NCBI GenBank assembly: GCA_963922205.1
Contig: CAWUHX010000033.1
Coordinates: 558,001 to 622,000, forward strand
DNA length: 64,000 nucleotides
Direction: 5' to 3'
From: Romanomermis culicivorax
Lineage: Eukaryota > Nematoda > Enoplea > Mermithida > Mermithidae
Positions 56,428 to 64,000 of this stretch are shown piece by piece (the first letter of the stretch is position 1; each line of letters begins with the position of its first letter). Below the pieces are notes generated by a model. That model was not told where the DNA came from. It saw only the letters and a program-made list of their open reading frames with translations, and ran no database searches. A program made the translations under genes and the position numbers.

Positions 56428-58890
56428 TTATAAGACGTTATCGTTAGCGGCGTTGAGAAACAGTTCCGTTTGCGGGCGGATCGAGGCGATTACCTTGAGC
56501 GGCAGTTTAACGTCTTGAATTTCTATGTAGTTGTCTTTGAAATTTAAAATGGCGTGGATATCGGGGTGCGCAAGGAAGTCGGTTCCAATGATGAATTGAT
56601 CGTTTCCGTCGTCGTCAAGGATTACGCATTTGATCATGTGCTCTCCGAAGGCGGATTCCATCGTGACAACTACCGGGCCGTGAGCGTTGACTACGGCGCC
56701 GTCGGCTACTTTAATTTTTCCACAAATCAGGAGTTGAAGCGATTGCTTGTCGAAAGCGCGTTTGACCAATCCTGATGAGAGGACGGAACATTGGGCACCT
56801 GTATCGATGAGCGCGTGTGCTTTGACGGCTCCAATTTTGATTGGGATTTGAAAGGCTCTCGTAGAAGCGTACTTGCGAACAAACGATTTGGAAGATGGCG
56901 TGAGATTATCAATTTGACAAACGGACGAGCAGATGTGACAGGGATCTTGAAAAGTGCGGCCCGTTGCGTTCCAACGGACGATGCCGGGGCTGACAATCGG
57001 TGCGGCGGAAGCGATTTCTTTGGATGGAACAACCATATTGGCCGCGGACGTTGAATGATTGTTAACGCGTGTTTCGAGCGCAGGTACTGGCGCGGTATTT
57101 GGTGCCGGAAGGGCGGGTAGGGTAATTTGCAATTCTGAAGATTGAGAACTAGCGCGCGATGAATCCGTCGGCGTTGTGACGTATGGAGCCGGTACCGCGT
57201 TGTAATGGATATGTTGTTCCCACGGCGCCGGAAATTGATGGTTCGGGTAGACGGCGTAGGTATTCTGAACAAGATCATTTGGGCGTTGTATAGGGTTACC
57301 TTCATAGAAATGGTTTCGCGCGCCGCGGGCGTAGTTCGCTCCTCGTTGGGGCGGTCCTCTGCGGCGGGGTCGCCAATCACGTTGTCCGCGGACGTCGTTT
57401 GAATTGTTTCGGAAGTCAACTTGCCGTGGTTGGGCGGCGTAGTTGGGGCAGTTTGGTTCAAGTCGGGCTGATTGTTGAGCGTTTTGCCGTTTGAGCCAGA
57501 CGCAGTCTTCTGTGTTGTGGGTGCGGGATTTGTGGGCGTCGCACCACAGGCCTGTGGGCTGCGTCGTACGTGCGCGGTCTCGGCTGGGGGATCGGTCAAA
57601 GCGGTTTGTGTACGGCCCTCTATTCTGAGATAAATGGCGCGGGCTTTGTTGCCTATTGTTGGATATCGTTTTGTCAGGGCATTGTCGAGACTTTCGTTCT
57701 TCATAGTCGCGGTCGTATCGTTGAATCAATTGTTCCAAGAGCATCTCCGTGCGCGGCGGTTGCGGCGGCGGTGGCTCAATTGCTTGTGGTTGGAAAGAGA
57801 CGAATTTAGTGGGTTGCATCGCCGGGTTTTGCGTCCTGCGGTCCATTGAGGGAGAACGCTCGCGGTAGCGATTTTGAGGACGGTCCATGCTGCGGCGGCG
57901 TTCAAAACGGCGGTCAAACGGTTGCGGCGACTTCGGTGGTGGTGCATCTTGATCAGCTTGATTTACCAGGATGGGTCGTTCCGCGGTTCCGATTTCGGCT
58001 TTAGTTGCGTTGAGGACACTACGGGCTTTGGCTACGGCGTCGGCCAGTTGTTGAACATTTGTAAAACCCTTTGCTTGTTCGCCAATTGTAAGTTGATAGA
58101 AAACAGGCATTTTGGTCAAAAAGGTATCAATTACTTGTTTGTGCCGGAAAGTTTGATCTTCATGCTGATACAATAGTTGTACATAAGTCATTACCTTACT
58201 CAGAAACGCGGCGGGTTCTTCTCCAGCTTCTGGGGTGATTGACGCAAGTTCGCGTTTAAGAGTCATCGGATTGCAATCAGGCGCCAACTGGAACATAAGC
58301 AAGTCTTTGGCATCTTCGTACCGCGTCATATCTTGGATCATATCGCTCGGCGTATCGCGGGTAAGTCGGCGAAGGGCACTCATCTTTACGTGGTTGGAGG
58401 CGTCGTAGCCGAACTCATTTTCCAGTCGTATGAAGAAGCGTAACAGGCGTTTATTTGTTGCGGTGCCGTCGATTATCAGCGGGTGCATATTGTCGACGAT
58501 TGTTTTGATGCGGCTATCTTCCTCACGATGAGACGTGCGCGGCATGTCGTACCCAGGATGCGGGTGTTCGTAATAATCCTCGGGTGGATAATCTGAGAAG
58601 CCAAATTGGTTTGCCGCGGGCGGTGGGCGTCTTTGAAGCGCGGAGCGGTGTAAATCTTCATCGGCGCGCGTAGTGCGGGCGAATTCGTTATTATATAAGG
58701 TATCTGTCGACGGTGCTTTGGGTTTTACTTGGTTTGGTAGCCTGCCAAAGACTGGAGCCGGTTCAGTTTCACGGAGAGTTTCGTTGGGGATATAAATATC
58801 TCTTGTTTCCTCGCCGTGAAACCGTGAGGACACCGGCGGCGGTCTTGGTGTAGGCGGATTACGCGTGCGTCGCGGCGGCGGTTGTGGAAA
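56428..58890 (-). CDS. gag: ORF2: gag capsid, zinc knuckle and aspartic protease
   Basis: About 820 codons. A capsid-like region ([16 protein letters not shown]... [16 protein letters not shown]... [15 protein letters not shown]) is followed by an Arg-rich tract. [15 protein letters not shown] motif (C-x2-H-x4-H-x4-C, near 57500-57548) is a zinc-knuckle-like nucleic-acid-binding element. The retropepsin has the [12 protein letters not shown] active site near 56800 and [10 protein letters not shown] near 56580. The frame opens only after TGA 58893-58891 and lacks an early ATG, so it should be made by +1 frameshift from ORF1. It ends in a single TAA (56430-56428), after which the pol frame continues in the same phase. 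Confidence 0.88.
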   Translation of the reverse strand, partial: FPQPPPRRTRNPPTPRPPPVSSRFHGEETRDIYIPNETLRETEPAPVFGRLPNQVKPKAPSTDTLYNNEFARTTRADEDLHRSALQRRPPPAANQFGFSDYPPEDYYEHPHPGYDMPRTSHREEDSRIKTIVDNMHPLIIDGTATNKRLLRFFIRLENEFGYDASNHVKMSALRRLTRDTPSDMIQDMTRYEDAKDLLMFQLAPDCNPMTLKRELASITPEAGEEPAAFLSKVMTYVQLLYQHEDQTFRHKQVIDTFLTKMPVFYQLTIGEQAKGFTNVQQLADAVAKARSVLNATKAEIGTAERPILVNQADQDAPPPKSPQPFDRRFERRRSMDRPQNRYRERSPSMDRRTQNPAMQPTKFVSFQPQAIEPPPPQPPRTEMLLEQLIQRYDRDYEERKSRQCPDKTISNNRQQSPRHLSQNRGPYTNRFDRSPSRDRARTTQPTGLWCDAHKSRTHNTEDCVWLKRQNAQQSARLEPNCPNYAAQPRQVDFRNNSNDVRGQRDWRPRRRGPPQRGANYARGARNHFYEGNPIQRPNDLVQNTYAVYPNHQFPAPWEQHIHYNAVPAPYVTTPTDSSRASSQSSELQITLPALPAPNTAPVPALETRVNNHSTSAANMVVPSKEIASAAPIVSPGIVRWNATGRTFQDPCHICSSVCQIDNLTPSSKSFVRKYASTRAFQIPIKIGAVKAHALIDTGAQCSVLSSGLVKRAFDKQSLQLLICGKIKVADGAVVNAHGPVVVTMESAFGEHMIKCVILDDDGNDQFIIGTDFLAHPDIHAILNFKDNYIEIQDVKLPLKVIASIRPQTELFLNAANDNVL

Positions 58891-59626
58891 TCAATTGTTG
58901 CATTTGCTCAGCGAGTGCGGCGAAACGCGCGTTAGTGGCTTTTGTTTGTTCTTGAATTTTGCGTTGAACGTGTAATTGCTGGGCTTGGAATTGATCGGAG
59001 ACGGCGCCGATAATTTGATCGATGGTTTGTACCGTGGGGACATTGTTGGTTATACGCGCGGCGGCGGTGTTGAGTTGTTCCAGCGCGTCGCGTGCTTCAA
59101 TTCGAAAATTTTGGACTTCGTTGGCGTTTGGGATAGCGAGACTGCTGCGGTGATCGTTTACTGAAGCACGGGTGGCGGTTGGGGCTTGCGGTGGTTCAAT
59201 ATTGACAAAGGATTCGGAAGAGTCGGTTCTGGCGACAATTTGGTCATCATTACTTCGAGCCGGTGCGGTCGGCGGCGGCATTTGGGATGCGGGCGGCGCG
59301 TTGAGGCGATTTTCGGCAGCGGCATGAAGGTTTTGGTTTACAAGCCGCGGAGTTTGGGAAATATTCGTTGCCGCAGTTGCGGGAATGAGCGGTGCTTGCG
59401 GCTGTGCCGTCCCGTCCAGCGCGGGGTTGCTGAAATTAGACAAGGGCGGATTATGGGGCGGGAGGCTTACCGTGGGTACCGCTGTCGATTGCGTAATATT
59501 TGACGGTCGCGGCAGCATCATCTGGTCAAAACTTAAGGCGCGGCGTGCGGCTGTGGGGGCATTCGGAGAACTGGAGCGCGACGGAAATCGAGTGAAGTCC
59601 GGCGGTGTGTGACTTACCGTTGGCAT
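58859..59626 (-). CDS. ORF1: gag N-terminal, proline/alanine-rich protein with C-terminal helix
   Basis: Starting at ATG 59626-59624 (residues [11 protein letters not shown]), this ~255-residue frame is rich in Pro, Ala, Thr and Asn. It ends in a predicted helical, coiled-coil-like stretch ([12 protein letters not shown]...[15 protein letters not shown]). The frame is open further upstream to 59746 but the ATG is the natural start. ORF2 overlaps the last 32 nt in the +1 frame and has no ATG of its own, so ORF1 and ORF2 are probably one gag product made by +1 frameshifting. The third and fourth codons (ACG|GTAAGT) include a strong splice-donor sequence. Confidence 0.7.
   Translation of the reverse strand: MPTVSHTPPDFTRFPSRSSSPNAPTAARRALSFDQMMLPRPSNITQSTAVPTVSLPPHNPPLSNFSNPALDGTAQPQAPLIPATAATNISQTPRLVNQNLHAAAENRLNAPPASQMPPPTAPARSNDDQIVARTDSSESFVNIEPPQAPTATRASVNDHRSSLAIPNANEVQNFRIEARDALEQLNTAAARITNNVPTVQTIDQIIGAVSDQFQAQQLHVQRKIQEQTKATNARFAALAEQMQQLISTTAAATHA
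59612..59619 (-). promoter_or_regulatory. Predicted splice donor three codons into gag
   Basis: The minus strand reads CG|GTAAGT, a near-perfect eukaryotic 5' splice site, after ATGCCAACG. Cutting here leaves nine coding bases including the start codon, in phase 0. Predicted acceptors at the ORF4 and ORF5 starts are also phase 0. Using the gag AUG through an early donor is known for some retroviral env mRNAs. Confidence 0.6.
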
Positions 59627-59747
59627 CTTTTTTCTCAAGGTATAATAACCTCGTTTGTACCCTTTGGCGCAGCTACGGCGGGGTCGAATTTTGAATTCTT
59701 TGGATTTTTCGGATGCAACGCAACAGCGGGGAGCGGCAACGTACAAT

Positions 59748-59761
59748 CCAAACGGTCACCA
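59748..59761 (-). promoter_or_regulatory. Primer-binding site
   Basis: One base inside the 5' LTR the minus strand reads TGGTGACCGT. It starts with TGG, the complement of a tRNA CCA end, and resembles the TGGCGACCGT sites that pair with tRNA-Arg in some insect elements. The tRNA identity is inferred. Confidence 0.6.
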
Positions 59762-59762
59762 G

Positions 59763-60355
59763 TGTTGTATCTTGGTTCTCGAGGAGGGGCGGAGATGATG
59801 CGGTGTGAGCAGGATTGGGATTCCGAGGTTGCATCCTTAATGTACGTGCGTCCCACGCCCACGTTTACCCGATTACCTAACTACTAGTACTTAAACCCGA
59901 CAATAATTATCCCAACAATTAAAGAAAGTTCAGTTTCTTTAATTGTCTCCCTTCTTTCTCACTAACTAGAAACGAAAGGGCTTTTCTACCTATTTATTAC
60001 TATACAATAAACGTACGAAAACTTACGTGACAAAACGCGACGGGCGAGGCGAAAATAAAAGTAACAATAATAAATCAACTCCCACGCACGGGCGAGCAAA
60101 GACGAAAAGGCGTGGTGGGAGGCTGCTAATATATACTAGTGGTGGCCGGCGGGGCACACAACTAGTAAAGAAAAATAAAAACACACGTAAAGTATACGTT
60201 AACGAAGTGAAGAGAGAGACCAGCGCACGCGTACCGACGTGCGATACAGTAAGATGGCCACTGGTGGTCCGCGTTGCTCTCTCCACTTGCCACCTGCGGG
60301 CCTGTGACGTATTTTGACAAAACAATGAAAAATCGGCGGAAAACACACTACAACA
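59763..60355 (-). repeat. 5' LTR (promoter copy)
   Basis: Partner of 46166-46758. On the minus strand a TATATATTA sequence at 60127-60135 is a plausible TATA box for the element's transcript. The LTR end is followed directly by the primer-binding site. Confidence 0.95.
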
Positions 60356-60359
60356 CTAA
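60356..60359. other. Target-site duplication, right copy
   Basis: CTAA immediately after the right LTR; pairs with 46162-46165. Confidence 0.85.
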
Positions 60360-60643
60360 TAATCTTCATAAGAAGAAACGTACCAGTACACTGTGAAATA
60401 CAGAATTCTGAACTTTGATGAAGTTCAAGAGCTCACACATCGAAAATGGTGCTAGATCAGATTGTCTTCCTGCGAGAAACTTTTTCTATGACATCAGCGA
60501 ACTTTGTATAGTATGACTTTCCCGTTGTTTATTGCGGTTATAGTTTCAGAAATCAGGTATAGGTAAACTTTCGATTTTTAAGCATATTCACGCAAGTTTC
60601 AGTTTAAACTAGGTCTATTGACAAAAATGGTCGGTGTAATATC

Positions 60644-61236
60644 GGTTTCACCCCTATTCAGCGAAACTCACAACAGCGATTCTCAGAACAGCGAGACTCA
60701 ATACAGCGATTCCCAAAACAGCGAAGTATCGAACAGATTCTCAAAATAACGAATTTTCAAAACAGTTATCTTTAGAATGAAAAAATTGAGATTGGGCGGG
60801 GTAGACGTTTTGGCACATGGCTCATTTGGTCCTCCTTTTCGATCTTTGCTTTTGTATTTTTCAAACGTTTCGAAAAATGTTTTTCTCACCGAAATTTTTT
60901 TGTGATTTTGGAATGGTCCATTCGCGTATACCTATCGCAACTGCAGCACAAAAGCATGTGAAATTTAGATGGCCAAATGCAACTAAAAATAGACTACCTC
61001 AACTAGCAAAAACGATTTTAATTTACCTAATTAGCATATTTGTCATAAAAAGGATGTGCGCGTTTACTCTAATGCATATAAATTTTTACTTTTCGCCGTA
61101 TTGAGATTTCACTGTATTGAGAATCGCTGTATTGAGACTTCGCTGTAATGAAAATCGCCGTTTTGAGATTTCGCTGTAATGAGAAACGCTGTTTTGAGTC
61201 TCGCTATTTTGAGTTTCGCTGTATTGGGGACACGCC
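60644..61236. mobile_element. Element C: ends made of inverted 15-bp tandem repeats
   Basis: Left array (about 60653-60770) repeats CAGCGAAACTCAAAA-like units. The right array (about 61100-61228) is the inverse, TTTTGAGTTTCGCTG. Terminal sequences GGTTTCACCCCTATTCAGCG and CGCTGTATTGGGGACACGCC are inverted. Flanked by an exact 8-bp direct repeat GTAATATC (60636-60643, 61237-61244). Internal ORF 60817-61104 has no recognisable domain. Confidence 0.8.
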
Positions 61237-61636
61237 GTAATATCATTTATAAGACGTATGATTTCAGAATTTACACTTGGAGACCCTTCCGCGTGAGTTG
61301 AAATCCGTCGTAGGATTTTAGTGATTTTTTAACCCAATACCGATTAATAAACATAGATAAGTCAACCCCCGGACCCATAAATAAGTCAATCCCCGGACCC
61401 TTATAAATTTTGTACATAATTATTGAATCACAGTTAGAATCTGACCTAATTCTTTGAATTTAAAACTGAAATAAAAGGAAAATCGCAAATCCTAATTTTT
61501 TCTCATAATAATCGGATCCGAGTGAAAATCCGATGATTCGGATTTGAATCAAAACATGAAAAAAATCATTCATACACCTGAATCGGAATCATGAAATTGC
61601 GTAATAATCGGATTTGAGTCAAAAACCGCTACTATA

Positions 61637-61800
61637 GTTTGTTTTTTCAAAAATGCCAGTAGTCAAAAACGACAAAAATTAGTACTCTTGTCGACATCGT
61701 TCACGCAAAGCCTTTTTCGGAAGAATTTTTCGCTAGAAAAATTGTCAAAGTTGGTTGAGTATTCTCACTATGCCATATGATTCTGCAGAAATATGAAATA
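61637..61800 (+). mobile_element. MITE M1 fragment
   Basis: Left end (TATAGTTTGTTTTTTCAAAAATGC) and body (AGTACTCTTGTCGACATCGTT...) match the M1 family. The right end is missing. Confidence 0.6.
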
Positions 61801-62030
61801 ATGTAACTATTTACGAGCATTTCAAGAAAAATTGATTGTAAACTTTTTTCTAAAATGACCGGATTCGAGTTCAAATCTGATCCGCTTTTTAGGTTGTCGA
61901 ACACGAATTCGGTTCGGAATTCTATGAAATTCTCCGAAGACGAGAGTTTTCTCTGCAACATCTATCAGTTCGTAAACTGGAACTGCAATTTTTTCTTGCT
62001 TTTTCAGAATCTCACTCTTATTTGAAAATT

Positions 62031-62438
62031 ATGTCTCGATATTCTGCGACCGTTTTTTTGATCTCATTTTCCATGATAACCCTTATTTTTTCCACGACAA
62101 AAGCGGCCAAATCGTCGGCGTCGAAATTTTTGCCCCTCGATTTTTTAGACGACGAAAATTCGGCGATCGTTGAAAGTCTGTTAAACGACGACGGCAACGA
62201 CGAAAATGAGGGAAAAAATAGTGATCGAATGGAGCGATTCGCGACTAATACGGGAGATGAAAAGCGTCGAAAACGACCGAAATTTTACGCCTGGAAAGGA
62301 AAGCGGAACGAAAAAAGTGGCAAAGAAAGGTACGGCGACGAAATAGATCTGCAAAATTTGGCCAGAAATTACGGAAAGTTTAGCGAAATGGGAGGCAAAG
62401 CCTACAATAAAAGGAAATTCTACGCCTGGAAAGGTTGA
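62031..62438 (+). CDS. Neuropeptide precursor with two amidated FxxWK peptides
   Basis: ATG 62031 gives 135 residues; an acceptor-like CTTTTTCAG ends at 62007, so this may be the last exon. The N-terminus is a typical secretion signal (basic start, then TVFLISFSMITLIF), followed by an acidic propeptide. Two near-identical peptides are processed by classic signals. KRRKR-PKFYAWKG-KR gives PKFYAWK-amide, and KR-KFYAWKG-stop gives KFYAWK-amide, the second ending on the amidation Gly at the C-terminus. F-x-x-W-x-amide is the ending of the kinin family (insect leucokinins end FxxWG-amide, and some mollusc forms have other last residues). The Lys at the last position is unusual. Kinin assignment is inferred; precursor status is strong. 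An AATAAA is at 62533-62538. Confidence 0.78.
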   Translation: MSRYSATVFLISFSMITLIFSTTKAAKSSASKFLPLDFLDDENSAIVESLLNDDGNDENEGKNSDRMERFATNTGDEKRRKRPKFYAWKGKRNEKSGKERYGDEIDLQNLARNYGKFSEMGGKAYNKRKFYAWKG

Positions 62439-62532
62439 AATTTTTGTGAGATTTCTTTTGTGGGTTGAAATGAATTTTTTGCAAAAAACTTGCTTTTCCG
62501 TACTTTTTGTCGCAAGTTCATTAGTTTGAGCA

Positions 62533-62538
62533 AATAAA
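62533..62538 (+). terminator. Candidate polyadenylation signal of the neuropeptide gene
   Basis: AATAAA 95 bases after the stop codon, the first such signal downstream. Confidence 0.5.
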
Positions 62539-63541
62539 CTGAAATTTGTGAAATGGCACAAGTCGAAAAAAATGAAAAATTCGGGCTGAACTACACATGA
62601 ACTTGAACTTCGAAAAACTTGAAAAAAGTCTATTACGAGTATCGTCGAAAAAAGGGAATTTTCTTTCGAAAAGAATAATCCTGCCTCCAAAATTTTGGAG
62701 AGAAATCCAGTTTTCCAGTGGCGACTTTCATATTGCTTACCATTACCAATTTGATTTTCATTGATCAGAAATTTCTACCAAGAAGCAGCCTTTTACTGAT
62801 GTGAATCAATGCAGGTCTTTAGTTAACGTAGTCGTGTGCAATGCTTGAGAGATAAAACTCTAGAGCATTTTCAGATCAGTTCCTATGAAAAAATGATGTT
62901 CAAAAAACTACATCACAATGAAAAAAATTGGCGTCAGAAAGATATCTGCTGCGCTGCTCCAAAAAGAACTGCATGAAATATCGGAAACTTGAACAAGCAC
63001 AATTTCATACAACGCAACGAAAAAATCTATAAGTTGGTGTATCAAATAGAGAGAAAGTAGAAACAATTATTCATCGAATCAAATAAGCTGTACAAACAAT
63101 AAACGAGGCACATGTGTATCATAATTGTGTCTATAAAATACGTCTTGGCACAAGGTGCATGTGGACCAAAGTCGAGGGCCTAAATTTCGGAACCAATAGC
63201 GATTCATGAGTTCTCCGTTTATCATGAAAATTTATTTCCCCAAAGGAGAATTGCGATTGCAAGACTCAATGACAGAATACTCACAAATTCCAAGTTTTAT
63301 GATTATAGACTTAACATTTTTGAAGAAAGAATGAAAATTCCATTTGATCCAAAAAATAGTTCTTTTGATACTGTTGTGAGTGACTTTCCGTCACTTTTGG
63401 CTTCAGACGCCTAAGCTTCATATGTAGAAATTTCACATGGAGTTTGATTTCAAACGGTTGTAATTTTATTTTCTCAACTTGTTAAAGCTTCAACAAAACT
63501 AATGCAAAATGTGGAATGAAAGCTTTTAGTTACTAAAGCTA
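62539..63541. other. AT-rich stretch, no supportable gene
   Basis: Short ORFs only, none with a recognisable feature. Confidence 0.4.
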
Positions 63542-63754
63542 TACTCTGTTTTTTCATAAAACGCTTGTAAATTTAAAAATGACAAAAATAAGTACCGCCC
63601 TCAAATTCATTACACATTTTCTACTCGAAAAATTTGTGGGTAGGTTAACAAATTTTCAATCCCATATGACAGATGGTTTAGCGAGAAATGGTAAAAAAAA
63701 TGAAATAGAACTTGCTTTCCATACCATTACAAGCGTTCAAAGAAAAAGAGTCTA
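63542..63754 (+). mobile_element. MITE M1 copy
   Basis: Begins TACTCTGTTTTTTCATAAAACGC and ends with the inverted form (GCGTTCAAAGAAAAAGAGTCTA). Flanked on the left by TA. Body matches the other M1 copies. Confidence 0.7.
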
Positions 63755-64000
63755 TGGTACATTATGTTCCAAACTTGTAAGGAACTCAAATTCTCAACTC
63801 GAGTGATTCTGTAACAGAGGAACCATTTTTAAAACATTTTTTACGATCGATGCAAAGTTCAGGGTGTTGATATAAATGACTAACTAGCTTAAGATGTAAG
63901 TGTATGCACCGGAGAATCTATAAGTCATAAAAGTTATAATTTTCTCACAATTTTAATTTACGCAAGTTTCAATATCAAGGACCTGACAAGACCACGACTT

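Larger units (their letters stand above)
46166..60355 (-). mobile_element. Complete 14.2-kb Ty3/gypsy-type LTR retrotransposon with two extra ORFs
   Basis: Two 593-bp LTRs (46166-46758 and 59763-60355) begin TGTTGT and end ACAACA. They differ at three positions by my reading, and CTAA flanks both sides (46162-46165, 60356-60359). On the minus strand the order is 5' LTR, primer site, ORF1 (gag N-part), ORF2 (gag-protease), pol (RT, RNase H, integrase), ORF4 (exonuclease-like), ORF5, polypurine tract, 3' LTR. The protease-RT-RNase H-integrase order and GPF integrase motif are Ty3/gypsy-like; there is no chromodomain. GC content is visibly higher than the AT-rich surroundings. Near-identical LTRs imply a recent insertion, although RT carries a frame break. 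Confidence 0.95.

Noticed and set aside
61701..61961. Minus-strand 86-residue frame
   Set aside because: It overlaps a MITE M1 fragment, has low-complexity composition and no support.
62181..62690. 169-residue minus-strand frame opposite the neuropeptide gene
   Set aside because: It is the Phe-rich antisense shadow of a Lys/Glu-rich coding sequence.

Overview
The window is eukaryotic, almost certainly from an invertebrate animal. It has spliceosomal introns, AT-rich spacer packed with fossil transposons, a Penelope-like retroelement, tRNA-derived repeats, and one apparent host gene encoding an amidated-neuropeptide precursor (62031-62438). I could not place the species. No rRNA, functional tRNA, CRISPR array or bacterial-type operon is visible.

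Layout. 1-9231: 5'-truncated, decayed plus-strand LTR retrotransposon (gag, protease, RT, integrase, then two extra ORFs and a 3' LTR). 9.9-11.0 kb: gag relic of another retroelement on the minus strand. 13270-23043: large DNA-transposon-like element with ~0.8 kb inverted arms and a decayed, intron-containing integrase-type transposase. Its left arm is interrupted by a Penelope-like element (13967-16047) with a 12-bp target duplication. 25.3-25.9 kb: tRNA-derived repeat. 26.5-28.7 kb: PIF/Harbinger-like element with a hAT-like element and a MITE nested in it. 37.8-45.2 kb: nested fold-back elements. 46166-60355: a young, complete 14.2-kb Ty3/gypsy-type LTR retrotransposon on the minus strand. 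60644-61236: another small fold-back element. 62.0-62.5 kb: the neuropeptide gene.

The standout is the 14.2-kb retrotransposon. Its LTRs are 593 bp each and differ at 3 positions by my reading. It has a CTAA target duplication, a tRNA-Arg-like primer site and a polypurine tract. Besides gag, protease and pol it carries two long ORFs between pol and the 3' LTR. The first (ORF4) contains a DEDDy 3'-5' exonuclease-like domain of the RNase D/WRN type. The second (ORF5) is an RS-rich, proline-rich protein with an unfamiliar, probably helical domain. The diverged relative at 1-9231 has both ORFs in the same order, so they look like a conserved module and not chance cargo. A strong splice donor lies three codons into gag, in the correct phase for acceptors at the starts of ORF4 and ORF5, which otherwise lack a good start codon. 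This suggests spliced subgenomic mRNAs that reuse the gag AUG.

A second pattern is a set of three unrelated 0.6-1.0 kb elements (41085-42100, 44158-45164, 60644-61236). Their ends are inverted arrays of 15-18-bp tandem repeats and each is flanked by an 8-bp direct repeat. One sits in an arm of a larger inverted repeat whose sister arm preserves the empty site. Most of the remaining sequence (23.0-25.3, 28.7-31.8, 32.5-37.8, 45.2-46.2, 62.5-64 kb) is AT-rich with no gene I can support.
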